A DNA stretch of 7,738 bases from an uncultured Pelagibacteraceae bacterium (GCA_913052435.1 CAJXDV010000043.1:1-7738); one strand, 5' to 3'; positions 1 through 7,370 are shown, numbered from the stretch's first letter. Notes: generated by a model from the sequence alone, not told the origin. Numbers and translations are program-made.

Positions 1-671
1 CGCATAAAGTCACTGGCTGACATAATGGCAGCTGTGGAGCCCGGTACCTCTACACCCATCCCTTCATACATTTTAACAAATACCGGCACTACTTTAATTA
101 ACATGAAAATAGTCACTAGAATTGCTACCGATAAAAGTACTCCCGGATAAAATAAGGCGCTTTTAATTTGCGATTTAATTTTTTCACGTTTTTCCAGAGA
201 AATAACTATTCTTTGCAAAAAAGTATCTAGTTTACCGCTTGCCTCTCCCGCTTTTATTAAATTGACAACAACAGTATCGAATACTTTTGGATGTTTTTCA
301 AAACATTTAGAAAGTGCATTTCCAGCTTCTAAATCCGTACGTATGCTGGTAATAATTTTTTTCATCCCTGGAGCTTTAGTCTGTTCAATCAACATATTAA
401 GAGTATTCAAAACAGGCAATCCAGCCCTCAACATGGTGGCAAACTGTTTGCAAAAAATTAATATTTCTTTGGGCTTTACACCTGTGCCAAAACTAAAAGA
501 AGATTTTTCTTTTTTTTTGGCTTCTTTTTTCTTTTTCTTTGATTGAATTAATTTTGTAATGATGACTTTTTGTTCTTTTAATTTATGTGCTGCCTCAGCG
601 TTATTAAGCGCTTCTATTTCGCCTTCGATATATTTTCCTGCAGAAATACCCTTGTATTCAAAATTAAGCAT
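1..671 (-). CDS. pilC: Type IV pilus inner-membrane platform protein PilC/MshG (GspF family), 3' end outside window
   Basis: GspF-family polytopic inner-membrane protein, the platform on which the extension ATPase acts to insert pilins. 223 complete codons are visible, about the first half of a normal ~400-residue protein; the rest lies beyond the left edge. It opens with MLNFEYKGISAGKYIEGEIE, typical of the family's short N-terminal segment. A very Lys/Glu-rich linker follows (about residues 44-56), then the first GspF domain from about residue 67. That domain includes KQFATMLRAGLPVLNTL (75-91), GEASGKLD (142-149) and the YP motif before the first membrane helix (175-176; helix about 177-197). 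The ATG at 671-669 overlaps the upstream ATPase stop by one base (TAATG), with AGGA just before it, so translation is probably coupled. The linker is encoded by a 9-base homopolymer tract. The name pilC rather than mshG or gspF is a choice by context; family membership is secure. Confidence 0.93.
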   Translation of the reverse strand, partial: MLNFEYKGISAGKYIEGEIEALNNAEAAHKLKEQKVIITKLIQSKKKKKEAKKKEKSSFSFGTGVKPKEILIFCKQFATMLRAGLPVLNTLNMLIEQTKAPGMKKIITSIRTDLEAGNALSKCFEKHPKVFDTVVVNLIKAGEASGKLDTFLQRIVISLEKREKIKSQIKSALFYPGVLLSVAILVTIFMLIKVVPVFVKMYEGMGVEVPGSTAAIMSASDFM

Positions 672-2377
672 TATCCTGACATCGACAATACTCTGTCATA
701 TTCTTTATAAGCAAGATCACCGCTTAGTAAAAGATCATGACCCATATGTTGCATTGTCCTAAATCCATTTTTCTTAGCAAGGGCAACAAGTTCATTTTGA
801 CCTAAGTTGGATAAGACCCCTTGCTTTAATTGTTTATCAACATCCAATACTTCATAAATTCCCATTCTTCCCTTGTAACCGGAGCCACCACATTTATTGC
901 ATCCTTTACCTACATAAATACGAGCTCGAGTAGATTGTTCGGGTAAAAAACCAATGGCATTCAATAGCTGAGGAGTCACACTTTCATCAATCACCCTACA
1001 TTCAGTACATGTTTTACGAGCCAAACGCTGAGCCATAATAAGTGACAAGGCTGCTGAAATTAAATAATTGGGTGTACCCATATTCTGCAACCTTGTAATA
1101 GTGCTTGGAGCATCATTAGTGTGAAGAGTGCTAAATACTAAGTGACCTGTTAAGGCCGCCTTCAAGGCAATGTCTACCGTATCTTTGTCTCTAATCTCTC
1201 CAACCAATATAACTTCTGGATCTTGACGCAGAAAAGATCTAAGGGCAGACGCAAATGTATATCCGATATCATCTCTAACTTGAACTTGCCCTACTCCCTC
1301 AAGTTCATACTCAACGGGATCTTCTGCGGTTAAAATATTCATAGCGGGATTGTTGATATGCTTTAAAATACTATACAAAGTTGTTGTTTTTCCACTTCCC
1401 GTTGGTCCTGTCACCAGAACCATGCCCTGTGGTGAGGTAATAGATTTTACCAGCTTTGCTAAATCTTTTTCCTCAAAACCTAGTTCATCTAATCTTTTAT
1501 CTCCGGCTTCCTTATTTAAAATTCTCATTACAATTCTTTCGTTATTCTTGGTAGGCAAGATTGATATTCTTAAATCCACTTCCTTATCACCATGTTTAAA
1601 GGTAGAAGCTCCATCCTGAGGCATTCTTCGTTCTGCAATATCAAGTTTACTTATTATTTTTATTCGAGTCACAACCGCGTTGTAATTTTCTTTTAAAAAT
1701 TTGGTATGTTCTTCCATTGTTTTTAATATTCCATCAATTCTGAATCTTATATTTGCTGTGTTTCGAAAAGCCTCTATATGAATATCGCTGGCACCTAGAT
1801 CAATTGCTTCTGAGATAATTTTCTCTCCAAACACAATGACTTCTGATCCAACTTCGACTAAATCTCTTTCCTTCTTCTTTACTTGTACTAATTTTATTTT
1901 TTTAGAGTCAACTTTTTTTGTTTCGGCTGTATCCTCACCAACCAAGCGAATAATAAAATCATTAATATCGGAAATGCTTGCTGCATAAAGTTCAGGGTCC
2001 ATCTTTGTAATTGTTTTAAGATTTTTCATCAAACTTAGTTTTGAAGCATCGGGTATTGCAATTTTTAATGTTCCGTTACTGATTTCAAATGGAACCAATG
2101 AATTTTCTACTATATATCTTGCATCTACAATTTTTTTCAACTTTTCATCAACTTTGTAAGGTTTCAAATCTACGATATCCAAAGAATATGTCTTAGACAA
2201 AAGATTAAGTATTTTCTTTTCATCCGCAAGATTAAGTTCAAAAGCAGTTTCTAATTTCGATTTACCCACTTCTTTACTCATTGTTGTTATTCGGTGCATT
2301 TGCTCAGCACTAACCATTGAGTGTTCCATCAACATATTCAAAATGTTTTGTTCGCTGGTATCGTCTAGTCGAGGCAT
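671..2377 (-). CDS. pilB: Type IV pilus extension ATPase PilB/MshE (GspE family)
   Basis: Cytoplasmic hexameric ATPase that powers pilus assembly through the platform protein encoded next. It has 568 residues, the normal length. An N-terminal T2SSE_N/MshEN-like region (about 10-145) and a charged linker (150-172) lead to the first catalytic-half domain (about 175-290). The ATPase core follows: Walker A GPTGSGKT (324-331), Asp box TAEDPVEYE (350-358), Walker B VILVGEIRD (389-397) and His box TGHLVFSTLHTNDA (410-423). Four cysteines, C457-x2-C460 and C493-x2-C496, form the zinc-binding module found in assembly ATPases. This module and the long N-terminal domain argue against a PilT retraction ATPase. 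The ATG at 2377 lies two bases after the secretin stop, with only a weak ribosome site, which suggests coupling. A secretin-ATPase-platform order is also seen in MSHA loci, so mshE would be an equally fair name. Confidence 0.96.
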   Translation of the reverse strand: MPRLDDTSEQNILNMLMEHSMVSAEQMHRITTMSKEVGKSKLETAFELNLADEKKILNLLSKTYSLDIVDLKPYKVDEKLKKIVDARYIVENSLVPFEISNGTLKIAIPDASKLSLMKNLKTITKMDPELYAASISDINDFIIRLVGEDTAETKKVDSKKIKLVQVKKKERDLVEVGSEVIVFGEKIISEAIDLGASDIHIEAFRNTANIRFRIDGILKTMEEHTKFLKENYNAVVTRIKIISKLDIAERRMPQDGASTFKHGDKEVDLRISILPTKNNERIVMRILNKEAGDKRLDELGFEEKDLAKLVKSITSPQGMVLVTGPTGSGKTTTLYSILKHINNPAMNILTAEDPVEYELEGVGQVQVRDDIGYTFASALRSFLRQDPEVILVGEIRDKDTVDIALKAALTGHLVFSTLHTNDAPSTITRLQNMGTPNYLISAALSLIMAQRLARKTCTECRVIDESVTPQLLNAIGFLPEQSTRARIYVGKGCNKCGGSGYKGRMGIYEVLDVDKQLKQGVLSNLGQNELVALAKKNGFRTMQHMGHDLLLSGDLAYKEYDRVLSMSG

Positions 2378-2379
2378 GA

Positions 2380-3990
2380 TTATATTACCCGTGGTGCAAT
2401 AAAAATAAGTAATTCGTCCATTTTATCACTTACTGATTTTCCCTTAAATAAATTGCCAACTACCGGTAGTTTGCTCATTCCTGGGGTTGCTGTTTTATTG
2501 TCTGATGATGTATTAATTTTAATTCCACCAATCACAACAATATCTCCATCGCTTACCAGTAATTTTGTTGTAATTTCATTTGTCTTAATTGCGGGTTCAT
2601 CAGAACCTGAAACTGTTGTTGGAGAATCATTGTTTACTTGTATATCCAATAAAACATTACCATCACCAATAACGCTTGGTGTTACTACTAAAGAGAGTGC
2701 AGCTTCTTTAAACTCTGTTGTAGTGGTTCCTTCAGATGTTACTTGATATGCTATTTCAGTTCCTTGGGTAATTTTAGCTTCCTGGTTATTTAATGTAAAA
2801 ACACTTGGGCTTGATATGATGTTGCTTATTCCTAGTGACTGCAAAGTTTCAATTTCCAATTTAAGTGCACGAGCACCCAATTGTTTGAGAATTCCTATAC
2901 CACTTGTTCCGCCAGTTATTGTGTTGGCGGCGAGGGTTCCAGCGGCAGCACCTAATGTAATTCCGCCTGAAGTAGTTGCGGCATTTCCGCCTCCGGTTAT
3001 TCCAGAAATAGTTTGTTGATTACTTCCCCTATCCTGTTTTTGCATCGCTCCAATTCTTGATCCCAAACGTTTTTGAAAATCAGAGGTAGCCTCAACGATA
3101 AATGCTTCGATTAATACCTGTCTAGTTTTTATGTCAATTTCTCTGATGACAGAATCAATAACATCTAAATCTGGTTTATGACCTCTGACAATTATTGATC
3201 GCGTTGTATCCTCTACTGTTATTTTAATATTGCTAAGAGTTGTAGCCCCTTCTGCCCCCTGGGTAATAAACAAATCTTCCAAAGTCTGCTTTGCCTGGGT
3301 CGGGCTAATATAATACAGCCTAAATATCTCAGCCAATATAGGTTCGACGGACTCTTCTAACTGAATTTTTTTCTTCAAAACTTCAGCGCGCGCTGACTTA
3401 AATTCTTCTTGGCTGGTTAATTTTTCTGGGCTGTGTACCCTTATAATGCCATTAGCAACATCAATATCTGCACCTAAAGTTCTCATATCCAAGATCGTTT
3501 GAAATGCCACATCCCATGCAACATCGGTAATTTTTGCAGTAACTGTCCCACTAACTTCATCACCCACCAATATATTAACGTCTCCAATGTCGGCCATTAA
3601 TGACATGGCGGTACTAAAATCTACATTGTTAAAGTTTATGCTTACAGTCTGTTTAAGATTGCCATATTCATCGGGTATGGTGACATAATTTCTTACCTGT
3701 TCTGTGGTGATGGTTTTTCTTGAATCGGGTCTTACATCAATATCGGTATCATAGGGTTTAGGACCAGTTCTAACCAACTCATCCATTTCAATCCGTCCTT
3801 CAACCACGACTTTTGAAGGATCTATTAATTTATCTTTTCCATGACGCTGTATTTTTTTGGGTATTTTTGCTTGTTTCTCAATATTTTTGATGTGTTGAGA
3901 TTTTCCTTTAAGTGACGAATCTGTGGCACATGAATTAACAAAAAAACCTAATAACAAAAATAAAATTATATTTAAAATATTTTTCTTCAT
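2380..3990 (-). CDS. pilQ: Secretin, outer-membrane channel of the type IV pilus (PilQ/MshL), predicted lipoprotein
   Basis: Forms the multimeric outer-membrane pore through which the pilus passes. 536 residues. A basic start and hydrophobic stretch (5-18) end in VNSC with Cys21, a plausible lipobox, so it is probably lipidated as MshL-type secretins are. A Lys-rich, probably disordered segment (25-60) precedes an STN-like N0 domain (about 115-190; VSINFNNVDFSTAM, then VAWDVAFQTIL). A secretin_N/N1 domain follows (about 218-287) and the secretin domain from about 289 (RQVLIEAFIVEAT). The signature VTPSVIGDGNVLLDIQVNND spans 436-455, and the C-terminus VVGNLFKG...ELLIFIAPRVI is typical. Residues 328-366 are a Gly/Ala/Ser/Thr-rich loop. 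The ATG directly abuts the previous stop and has a strong GGGAAGG seven bases upstream. It lacks visible AMIN domains, so it is shorter than most PilQ proteins and closer in size to MshL. Confidence 0.95.
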   Translation of the reverse strand: MKKNILNIILFLLLGFFVNSCATDSSLKGKSQHIKNIEKQAKIPKKIQRHGKDKLIDPSKVVVEGRIEMDELVRTGPKPYDTDIDVRPDSRKTITTEQVRNYVTIPDEYGNLKQTVSINFNNVDFSTAMSLMADIGDVNILVGDEVSGTVTAKITDVAWDVAFQTILDMRTLGADIDVANGIIRVHSPEKLTSQEEFKSARAEVLKKKIQLEESVEPILAEIFRLYYISPTQAKQTLEDLFITQGAEGATTLSNIKITVEDTTRSIIVRGHKPDLDVIDSVIREIDIKTRQVLIEAFIVEATSDFQKRLGSRIGAMQKQDRGSNQQTISGITGGGNAATTSGGITLGAAAGTLAANTITGGTSGIGILKQLGARALKLEIETLQSLGISNIISSPSVFTLNNQEAKITQGTEIAYQVTSEGTTTTEFKEAALSLVVTPSVIGDGNVLLDIQVNNDSPTTVSGSDEPAIKTNEITTKLLVSDGDIVVIGGIKINTSSDNKTATPGMSKLPVVGNLFKGKSVSDKMDELLIFIAPRVI

Positions 3991-4395
3991 TTAATTACCT
4001 TCCCGGGGTTTAATTTGCCCCGTTAAATAAACTTCATGTTCCTCGCCTTCGTTGGGACTTACGACAATATAGTCGTTATTAATTTCAACTATTATTAAAT
4101 TTTCAAAAATAAATTCATTTTCTTCATATTTTGTTGCCCTACCGTCGGGCATTGCAAGAACAGCTATTTTTTTGTGTGCACCGGAAACGGTGGCAATCAA
4201 TCTCATATTATTCATAATATCACCAGCTGAAGAATCAGTTTCTACAATAGATGCTGTTACAGTTGCACTACCAGCAAAAGGATCTGTAGCTGGAAGTTCT
4301 TCATCTTCAATATTTTTAACATCTTCGGCTTTCACATTAACGTAAGTAAACTGAAGCAAAATAATTATAGCAAAAATAATGTTTTTAACTTTCAT
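3991..4395 (-). CDS. pilP: PilP/GspC-like periplasmic pilus assembly protein
   Basis: Likely the periplasmic link between the PilN/PilO membrane complex and the secretin, encoded next. With the start at 4395 it has 134 residues. An N-terminal hydrophobic segment (about 5-19) ends near VKAED and looks like a signal peptide or anchor. A flexible acidic region contains a DPF motif (38-40). Residues about 65-126 match the small beta-rich HR fold of PilP and GspC: RLIATVSGAHKKIAVLAMPDG, then IIVEINNDYIVVSPNEG. The reading frame is open to an ATG at 4464, but that start would overlap pilO by 80 bases and put a charged segment ahead of the signal. ATGs at 4401 and 4395 both fit; I chose 4395, an 11-base overlap with pilO. 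There is no lipobox cysteine, unlike classical PilP. Identification rests on position and fold-like pattern more than strong identity. Confidence 0.82.
   Translation of the reverse strand: MKVKNIIFAIIILLQFTYVNVKAEDVKNIEDEELPATDPFAGSATVTASIVETDSSAGDIMNNMRLIATVSGAHKKIAVLAMPDGRATKYEENEFIFENLIIVEINNDYIVVSPNEGEEHEVYLTGQIKPREGN
3998..4004 (-). promoter_or_regulatory. Ribosome binding site of the secretin gene
   Basis: GGGAAGG on the minus strand, seven bases before the secretin ATG at 3990 and within the 3' end of pilP. It is the strongest internal site in the operon, consistent with a secretin made in many copies per machine. That last link is inference. Confidence 0.6.
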
Positions 4396-5083
4396 ATTCA
4401 TCCGGTAATCCCACAATTGAAATAGTTCCTTCTGATAATATTGATCCTGTTTCCTTTTCAACACTTATTGTTTCTAAATCAAAATTGATAACCTTGTTCG
4501 ATTTAGATAAAGCCCTTCTAAACTTCAAATAACCTAAATAATTACCTTTGATTTTATAACTTACCGGAATTTTATAATATAATGGTTTTGCTGAACTTGG
4601 ATCATTGACAACTTGATTTTCTTGATTTTGGTTATCTTGATTAATTTCTGTTCCTTGAGTAGCTTGCTTACCCATTACAGCTTTTGGCTCATTTTTTTTA
4701 ATATTAATAATTGTTAAACCGTTGGACATGGCAAATTTACTTATATTCTGATAAAGATCTTCGACCTCCTTTTTATTATGGAATAATTTGCTGCTTTTTA
4801 TAAATTCGGGTTCAATTTTTTTCACCAATTTTTTTAAACTAATTATATTTTCTGAATATTCGGTAATTTTATTTTTATTTTCATTCATCTCGTTAATTTT
4901 TAACTCTTGGTTTTTAACAATCGGCGAAACGAAAGCGTAATAAACAATTAAAAATAACAAAATAGACCCAAAGCCTATTCCAAATTTAACTAATAATTTT
5001 TTATCATCCAGAATGCCTCCGCCACCCTTAAACTTAGACAAAAGATCCTTGATGTCTAGATTTTTTATTGCATCTAAATTCAT
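4385..5083 (-). CDS. pilO: PilO-like inner-membrane alignment protein
   Basis: Bitopic inner-membrane protein of the PilMNOP alignment complex, expected to pair with the PilN part of the preceding gene product. 232 residues. A short cytoplasmic N-terminus with a Gly-rich patch (19-24) leads to one membrane helix (about 32-55), then a Lys/Glu/Asn-rich predicted coiled coil (about 56-93) and a periplasmic ferredoxin-like domain (about 100-228). YYKIPVSYKIKGNYLGYLKF (169-188) is the pattern typical of PilO. A Gln/Asn-rich insert (about 138-160) interrupts that domain. The start overlaps the upstream stop as ATGA (4 bases) and has AAAGGA six bases upstream, so coupling to the previous gene is very likely. 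The 3' end overlaps pilP. PilO homologues diverge strongly, so the call depends on topology, length and gene order together. Confidence 0.88.
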   Translation of the reverse strand: MNLDAIKNLDIKDLLSKFKGGGGILDDKKLLVKFGIGFGSILLFLIVYYAFVSPIVKNQELKINEMNENKNKITEYSENIISLKKLVKKIEPEFIKSSKLFHNKKEVEDLYQNISKFAMSNGLTIINIKKNEPKAVMGKQATQGTEINQDNQNQENQVVNDPSSAKPLYYKIPVSYKIKGNYLGYLKFRRALSKSNKVINFDLETISVEKETGSILSEGTISIVGLPDEYES

Positions 5084-7278
5084 AAAATTTCCTTTAATTT
5101 ACACAATATAACAAATCCTTTTTTATTGGCTGAAGATTGCCCCTGATCAGAACTTGGAACATTCATTGAAAGCAATGATGCCTGTGCAATAAGTTCTTTT
5201 GAATTTAAATTTGAAATAAAATTCAATATGTCTTGGTCTGAATAAGCAGATCCTTCTATTTCAATATTGTTTGAACCATTATATTTTAATTTATTAAATT
5301 GTACTCTAACAGGAACGCTTCTCCCTATTTGGGCCAAAGCACGGTAGGAAACAACCTGGTTAGAATGAACCATTTTTCCAAGATTTAAAGATTTTTGCAT
5401 TTCCCTCTTTTTCTTCATTAATGAGGAAAACTCAGCGTTAATTATATTAAATTCATTTTGAACTTGATCAAATTGTAAGAGTTTGTCCTTATTTTGAGAA
5501 ATTTGAAAAAATGATAAACCGATTAAAATTAAATATATTCCAACAATACCTCCTGCCAATCCCTTAAAAGCAAAACCTGATAAAAATTTCATTTTACTTT
5601 TTTGACGAACTTCATCTCGATTGGGTAACAGGTTGATATTTTTCACTGCAGTAACAAATTTGTAATATCCAAAAACATCTAACTTACGAAAGGCTAAACC
5701 CAAAACGGAAGTAAGGGTTGATCTGTTATCAATAATTGCATCTGTTTTTTCTTTGTTGTACGAGGGAACAGAGACAGACGTTAAAGGATCAAAAATTTTA
5801 AATGCAGTATTTGGCAAATTTTTCGTAAATGATACTAATAATTGTTTAATATTTTTTAAGCTACTGATTACATATATGCTGTTGATTTTCGATTCATATT
5901 TGGTTTCATACTCATTAATTGCTTGTTTGATTTGCATTGCGTATCTACGAATTACACTCTCGCTTTCAGAGCTTATTTGGTCTCCGGTTGCCTCGGATAA
6001 GTTTTGTTTTTCTTGAGGTCTTAAGAAAACATCAGTAATTATTGGAATGTTATTATGTATAACCATTAAATAATTTTCTTCTATACCGAGTTCCATAATT
6101 GCAGAATGTGCCTTAGTTGTTCCTGGATATACCAAATTATCGAATGCATTTTTTAGTGTAAAACATCTGACATCCATAATAACAGGATTAAGACCTGCTT
6201 TTTTAATGATAGAAGAAAAAGAATTTACATCTGAAAGTTTTGATGCAACAAAAAGAATATCCATTGTATTTGTTTTTGAATTTCGATTAATAACCTGGTG
6301 AAAAACGGAATAATCGTTAAGATTTTCCCCTAATTGAACCAGGTTTTCCCAAAGCGATTCCGTTTCTATTGCTTTTTTTAACTCCTCTTCAGATATAAGC
6401 GGGCTTGTTACCACCCGAATAATTGCACTGGTAACAGGAATAGAAAGTGCTACATTTTTAGTTGTTATTTTTGCATTGGCCAGAGCCAAACTTATTTCTT
6501 CAGACAGATATTCCTTATACTCAAATAAATTTTCACCAATCTTTTCTTGATCAAGTAGACGATATGAAAACTTATCTAATATCCATTGAGTTTCTTTATC
6601 TTTGCTAACTTGTGCTACCCGAACAGCTTCTCGTGTTAAATCAATGCCAACGATTTCTTCGCTGGATAAACTCATTTTACTTACTTTTGACTTAAAAAAC
6701 TTACCTATAATGTCTTTAAATTTACTTTGTTTGGACGGTTCTACCTTTGCGGGTCCATCCCTTTTTTTTCCAAATCCCATTTTTGAAAATTTAATTCCCT
6801 TTATTTTTTCAAGCATACTCAAATTAGATCTTGTTGATGATGGAGTGTCACTACTTTGATTTGATTCAATAATTTCATTCTTCTTTTCTTCTTTAGGAAA
6901 GTTGTCTTCTTCTTTTTGGTTATTTTTTTGATTTACTTCAACTTGTACGTGCTCTTCTGTTTTAGGTATTTCGTTACTTTCTTTCTTTGTTACATCCAAA
7001 TCATTAAATACTTTGGGTGTGTTGTTTTCTACTTTGGATATGTTGTCTTCTGTTTTGGGTATTTCGTTAGTTGGTTCTTTTATTGCATGTAAATCATCAA
7101 ACCATTTCTCTAAAATGGGGGTTGCTTTCTCTAAATCCGTTGTTCCGGATGAAAATACCTTTTGTTTACCGTTTATATAAGTTCTGCCAACCCAATTATG
7201 AGATTTTAGTTCGTCTTTATATTTATCCTGCCTAACATATATGTGTAAACGGCCATTTTTCTTGTGGATTGTATCCAT
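5080..7278 (-). CDS. PilM-PilN fusion protein with integrase-arm-like N-terminal domain and repeat linker
   Basis: One polypeptide of 732 residues combining two proteins that are usually separate. Residues about 1-65 form a compact basic/aromatic domain (LHIYVRQDKY, then VGRTYINGKQKVFSSGTTDL, then ATPILEKWFDDL) that recalls the N-terminal region of tyrosine integrases. Residues 66-150 are a charged linker with a seven-residue repeat; 155-203 are strongly basic. The actin-like PilM domain spans about 205-535 (EEIVGIDLTREAVRVAQVSK near its start, SEEELKKAIETE at 296-307, VIMDVRCFTLKNAF at 366-379). NINLLPNRDEVR (547-558) is the PilN cytoplasmic motif that normally docks in PilM. A membrane helix (about 571-591), coiled coil (593-632) and periplasmic ferredoxin-like domain (about 638-732) follow. 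The start at 7278 is supported by GAGGGAAG nine bases upstream. As first gene of the operon it should act as the cytoplasm-to-periplasm hub contacting PilO and probably the ATPase. GspL has a comparable layout, but the INLLP motif and gene order favour PilM-PilN. Confidence 0.9.
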   Translation of the reverse strand: MDTIHKKNGRLHIYVRQDKYKDELKSHNWVGRTYINGKQKVFSSGTTDLEKATPILEKWFDDLHAIKEPTNEIPKTEDNISKVENNTPKVFNDLDVTKKESNEIPKTEEHVQVEVNQKNNQKEEDNFPKEEKKNEIIESNQSSDTPSSTRSNLSMLEKIKGIKFSKMGFGKKRDGPAKVEPSKQSKFKDIIGKFFKSKVSKMSLSSEEIVGIDLTREAVRVAQVSKDKETQWILDKFSYRLLDQEKIGENLFEYKEYLSEEISLALANAKITTKNVALSIPVTSAIIRVVTSPLISEEELKKAIETESLWENLVQLGENLNDYSVFHQVINRNSKTNTMDILFVASKLSDVNSFSSIIKKAGLNPVIMDVRCFTLKNAFDNLVYPGTTKAHSAIMELGIEENYLMVIHNNIPIITDVFLRPQEKQNLSEATGDQISSESESVIRRYAMQIKQAINEYETKYESKINSIYVISSLKNIKQLLVSFTKNLPNTAFKIFDPLTSVSVPSYNKEKTDAIIDNRSTLTSVLGLAFRKLDVFGYYKFVTAVKNINLLPNRDEVRQKSKMKFLSGFAFKGLAGGIVGIYLILIGLSFFQISQNKDKLLQFDQVQNEFNIINAEFSSLMKKKREMQKSLNLGKMVHSNQVVSYRALAQIGRSVPVRVQFNKLKYNGSNNIEIEGSAYSDQDILNFISNLNSKELIAQASLLSMNVPSSDQGQSSANKKGFVILCKLKEIL
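5090..5095 (-). promoter_or_regulatory. Ribosome binding site of pilO
   Basis: AAAGGA on the minus strand, six bases before the pilO ATG at 5083 and inside the last codons of the PilM-PilN fusion gene. It fixes the pilO start at the ATGA overlap. Confidence 0.6.
7010..7072 (-). repeat. Three tandem 21-nt coding repeats in the PilM-PilN linker
   Basis: Three adjacent 21-base units (7010-7030, 7031-7051, 7052-7072), similar in DNA sequence, encode NEIPKTE, DNISKVE and NNTPKVF at about residues 71-91. Further copies are dispersed. NEIPKTE recurs at 102-108, where a 24-base block at 6953-6976 matches 7046-7069 at 23 positions. A weaker copy, DNFPKEE, lies at 125-131. The units sit between the N-terminal domain and the basic region and look like a flexible spacer expanded by duplication. 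Confidence 0.75.
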
Positions 7279-7287
7279 AATTTCTAT

Positions 7288-7295
7288 CTTCCCTC
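7288..7295 (-). promoter_or_regulatory. Ribosome binding site of the PilM-PilN fusion gene
   Basis: On the minus strand this reads GAGGGAAG and ends nine bases before the ATG at 7278. It is the best Shine-Dalgarno match near the operon start. It supports translation from the first ATG, so the unusual N-terminal domain is probably genuinely made. Confidence 0.6.
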
Positions 7296-7350
7296 TGCTT
7301 AAAAAAAAATTCTAGTAAAACTCTATACTTTTTGTTCTTTTTAAAAAAAC

Positions 7351-7362
7351 ATCATATTTATA
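7351..7362 (-). promoter_or_regulatory. Possible -10 region of the pilus operon promoter
   Basis: The minus strand reads TATAAATATGAT here, with TATGAT and TATAAA as overlapping -10 candidates. A -35 at normal spacing would fall inside the AGATCT palindromes and does not resemble TTGACA. In DNA this AT-rich such matches arise by chance, so this is only a placement guess. Confidence 0.22.
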
Positions 7363-7370
7363 TCCAATAA

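Noticed and set aside
262..762. Plus-strand open frames at 262-546 and 559-762
   Set aside because: They lie opposite the platform protein and ATPase genes, translate to unrecognisable low-complexity protein and have no supporting context.
2453..3019. Plus-strand open frames opposite the secretin gene
   Set aside because: They mirror a strongly supported secretin coding sequence; their composition is what antisense reading of that gene would give.
4396..4464. Upstream start for the PilP-like gene, giving 157 residues
   Set aside because: It would overlap pilO by 80 bases and place a charged 23-residue segment before a good signal sequence; the ATGs at 4401 and 4395 fit better.
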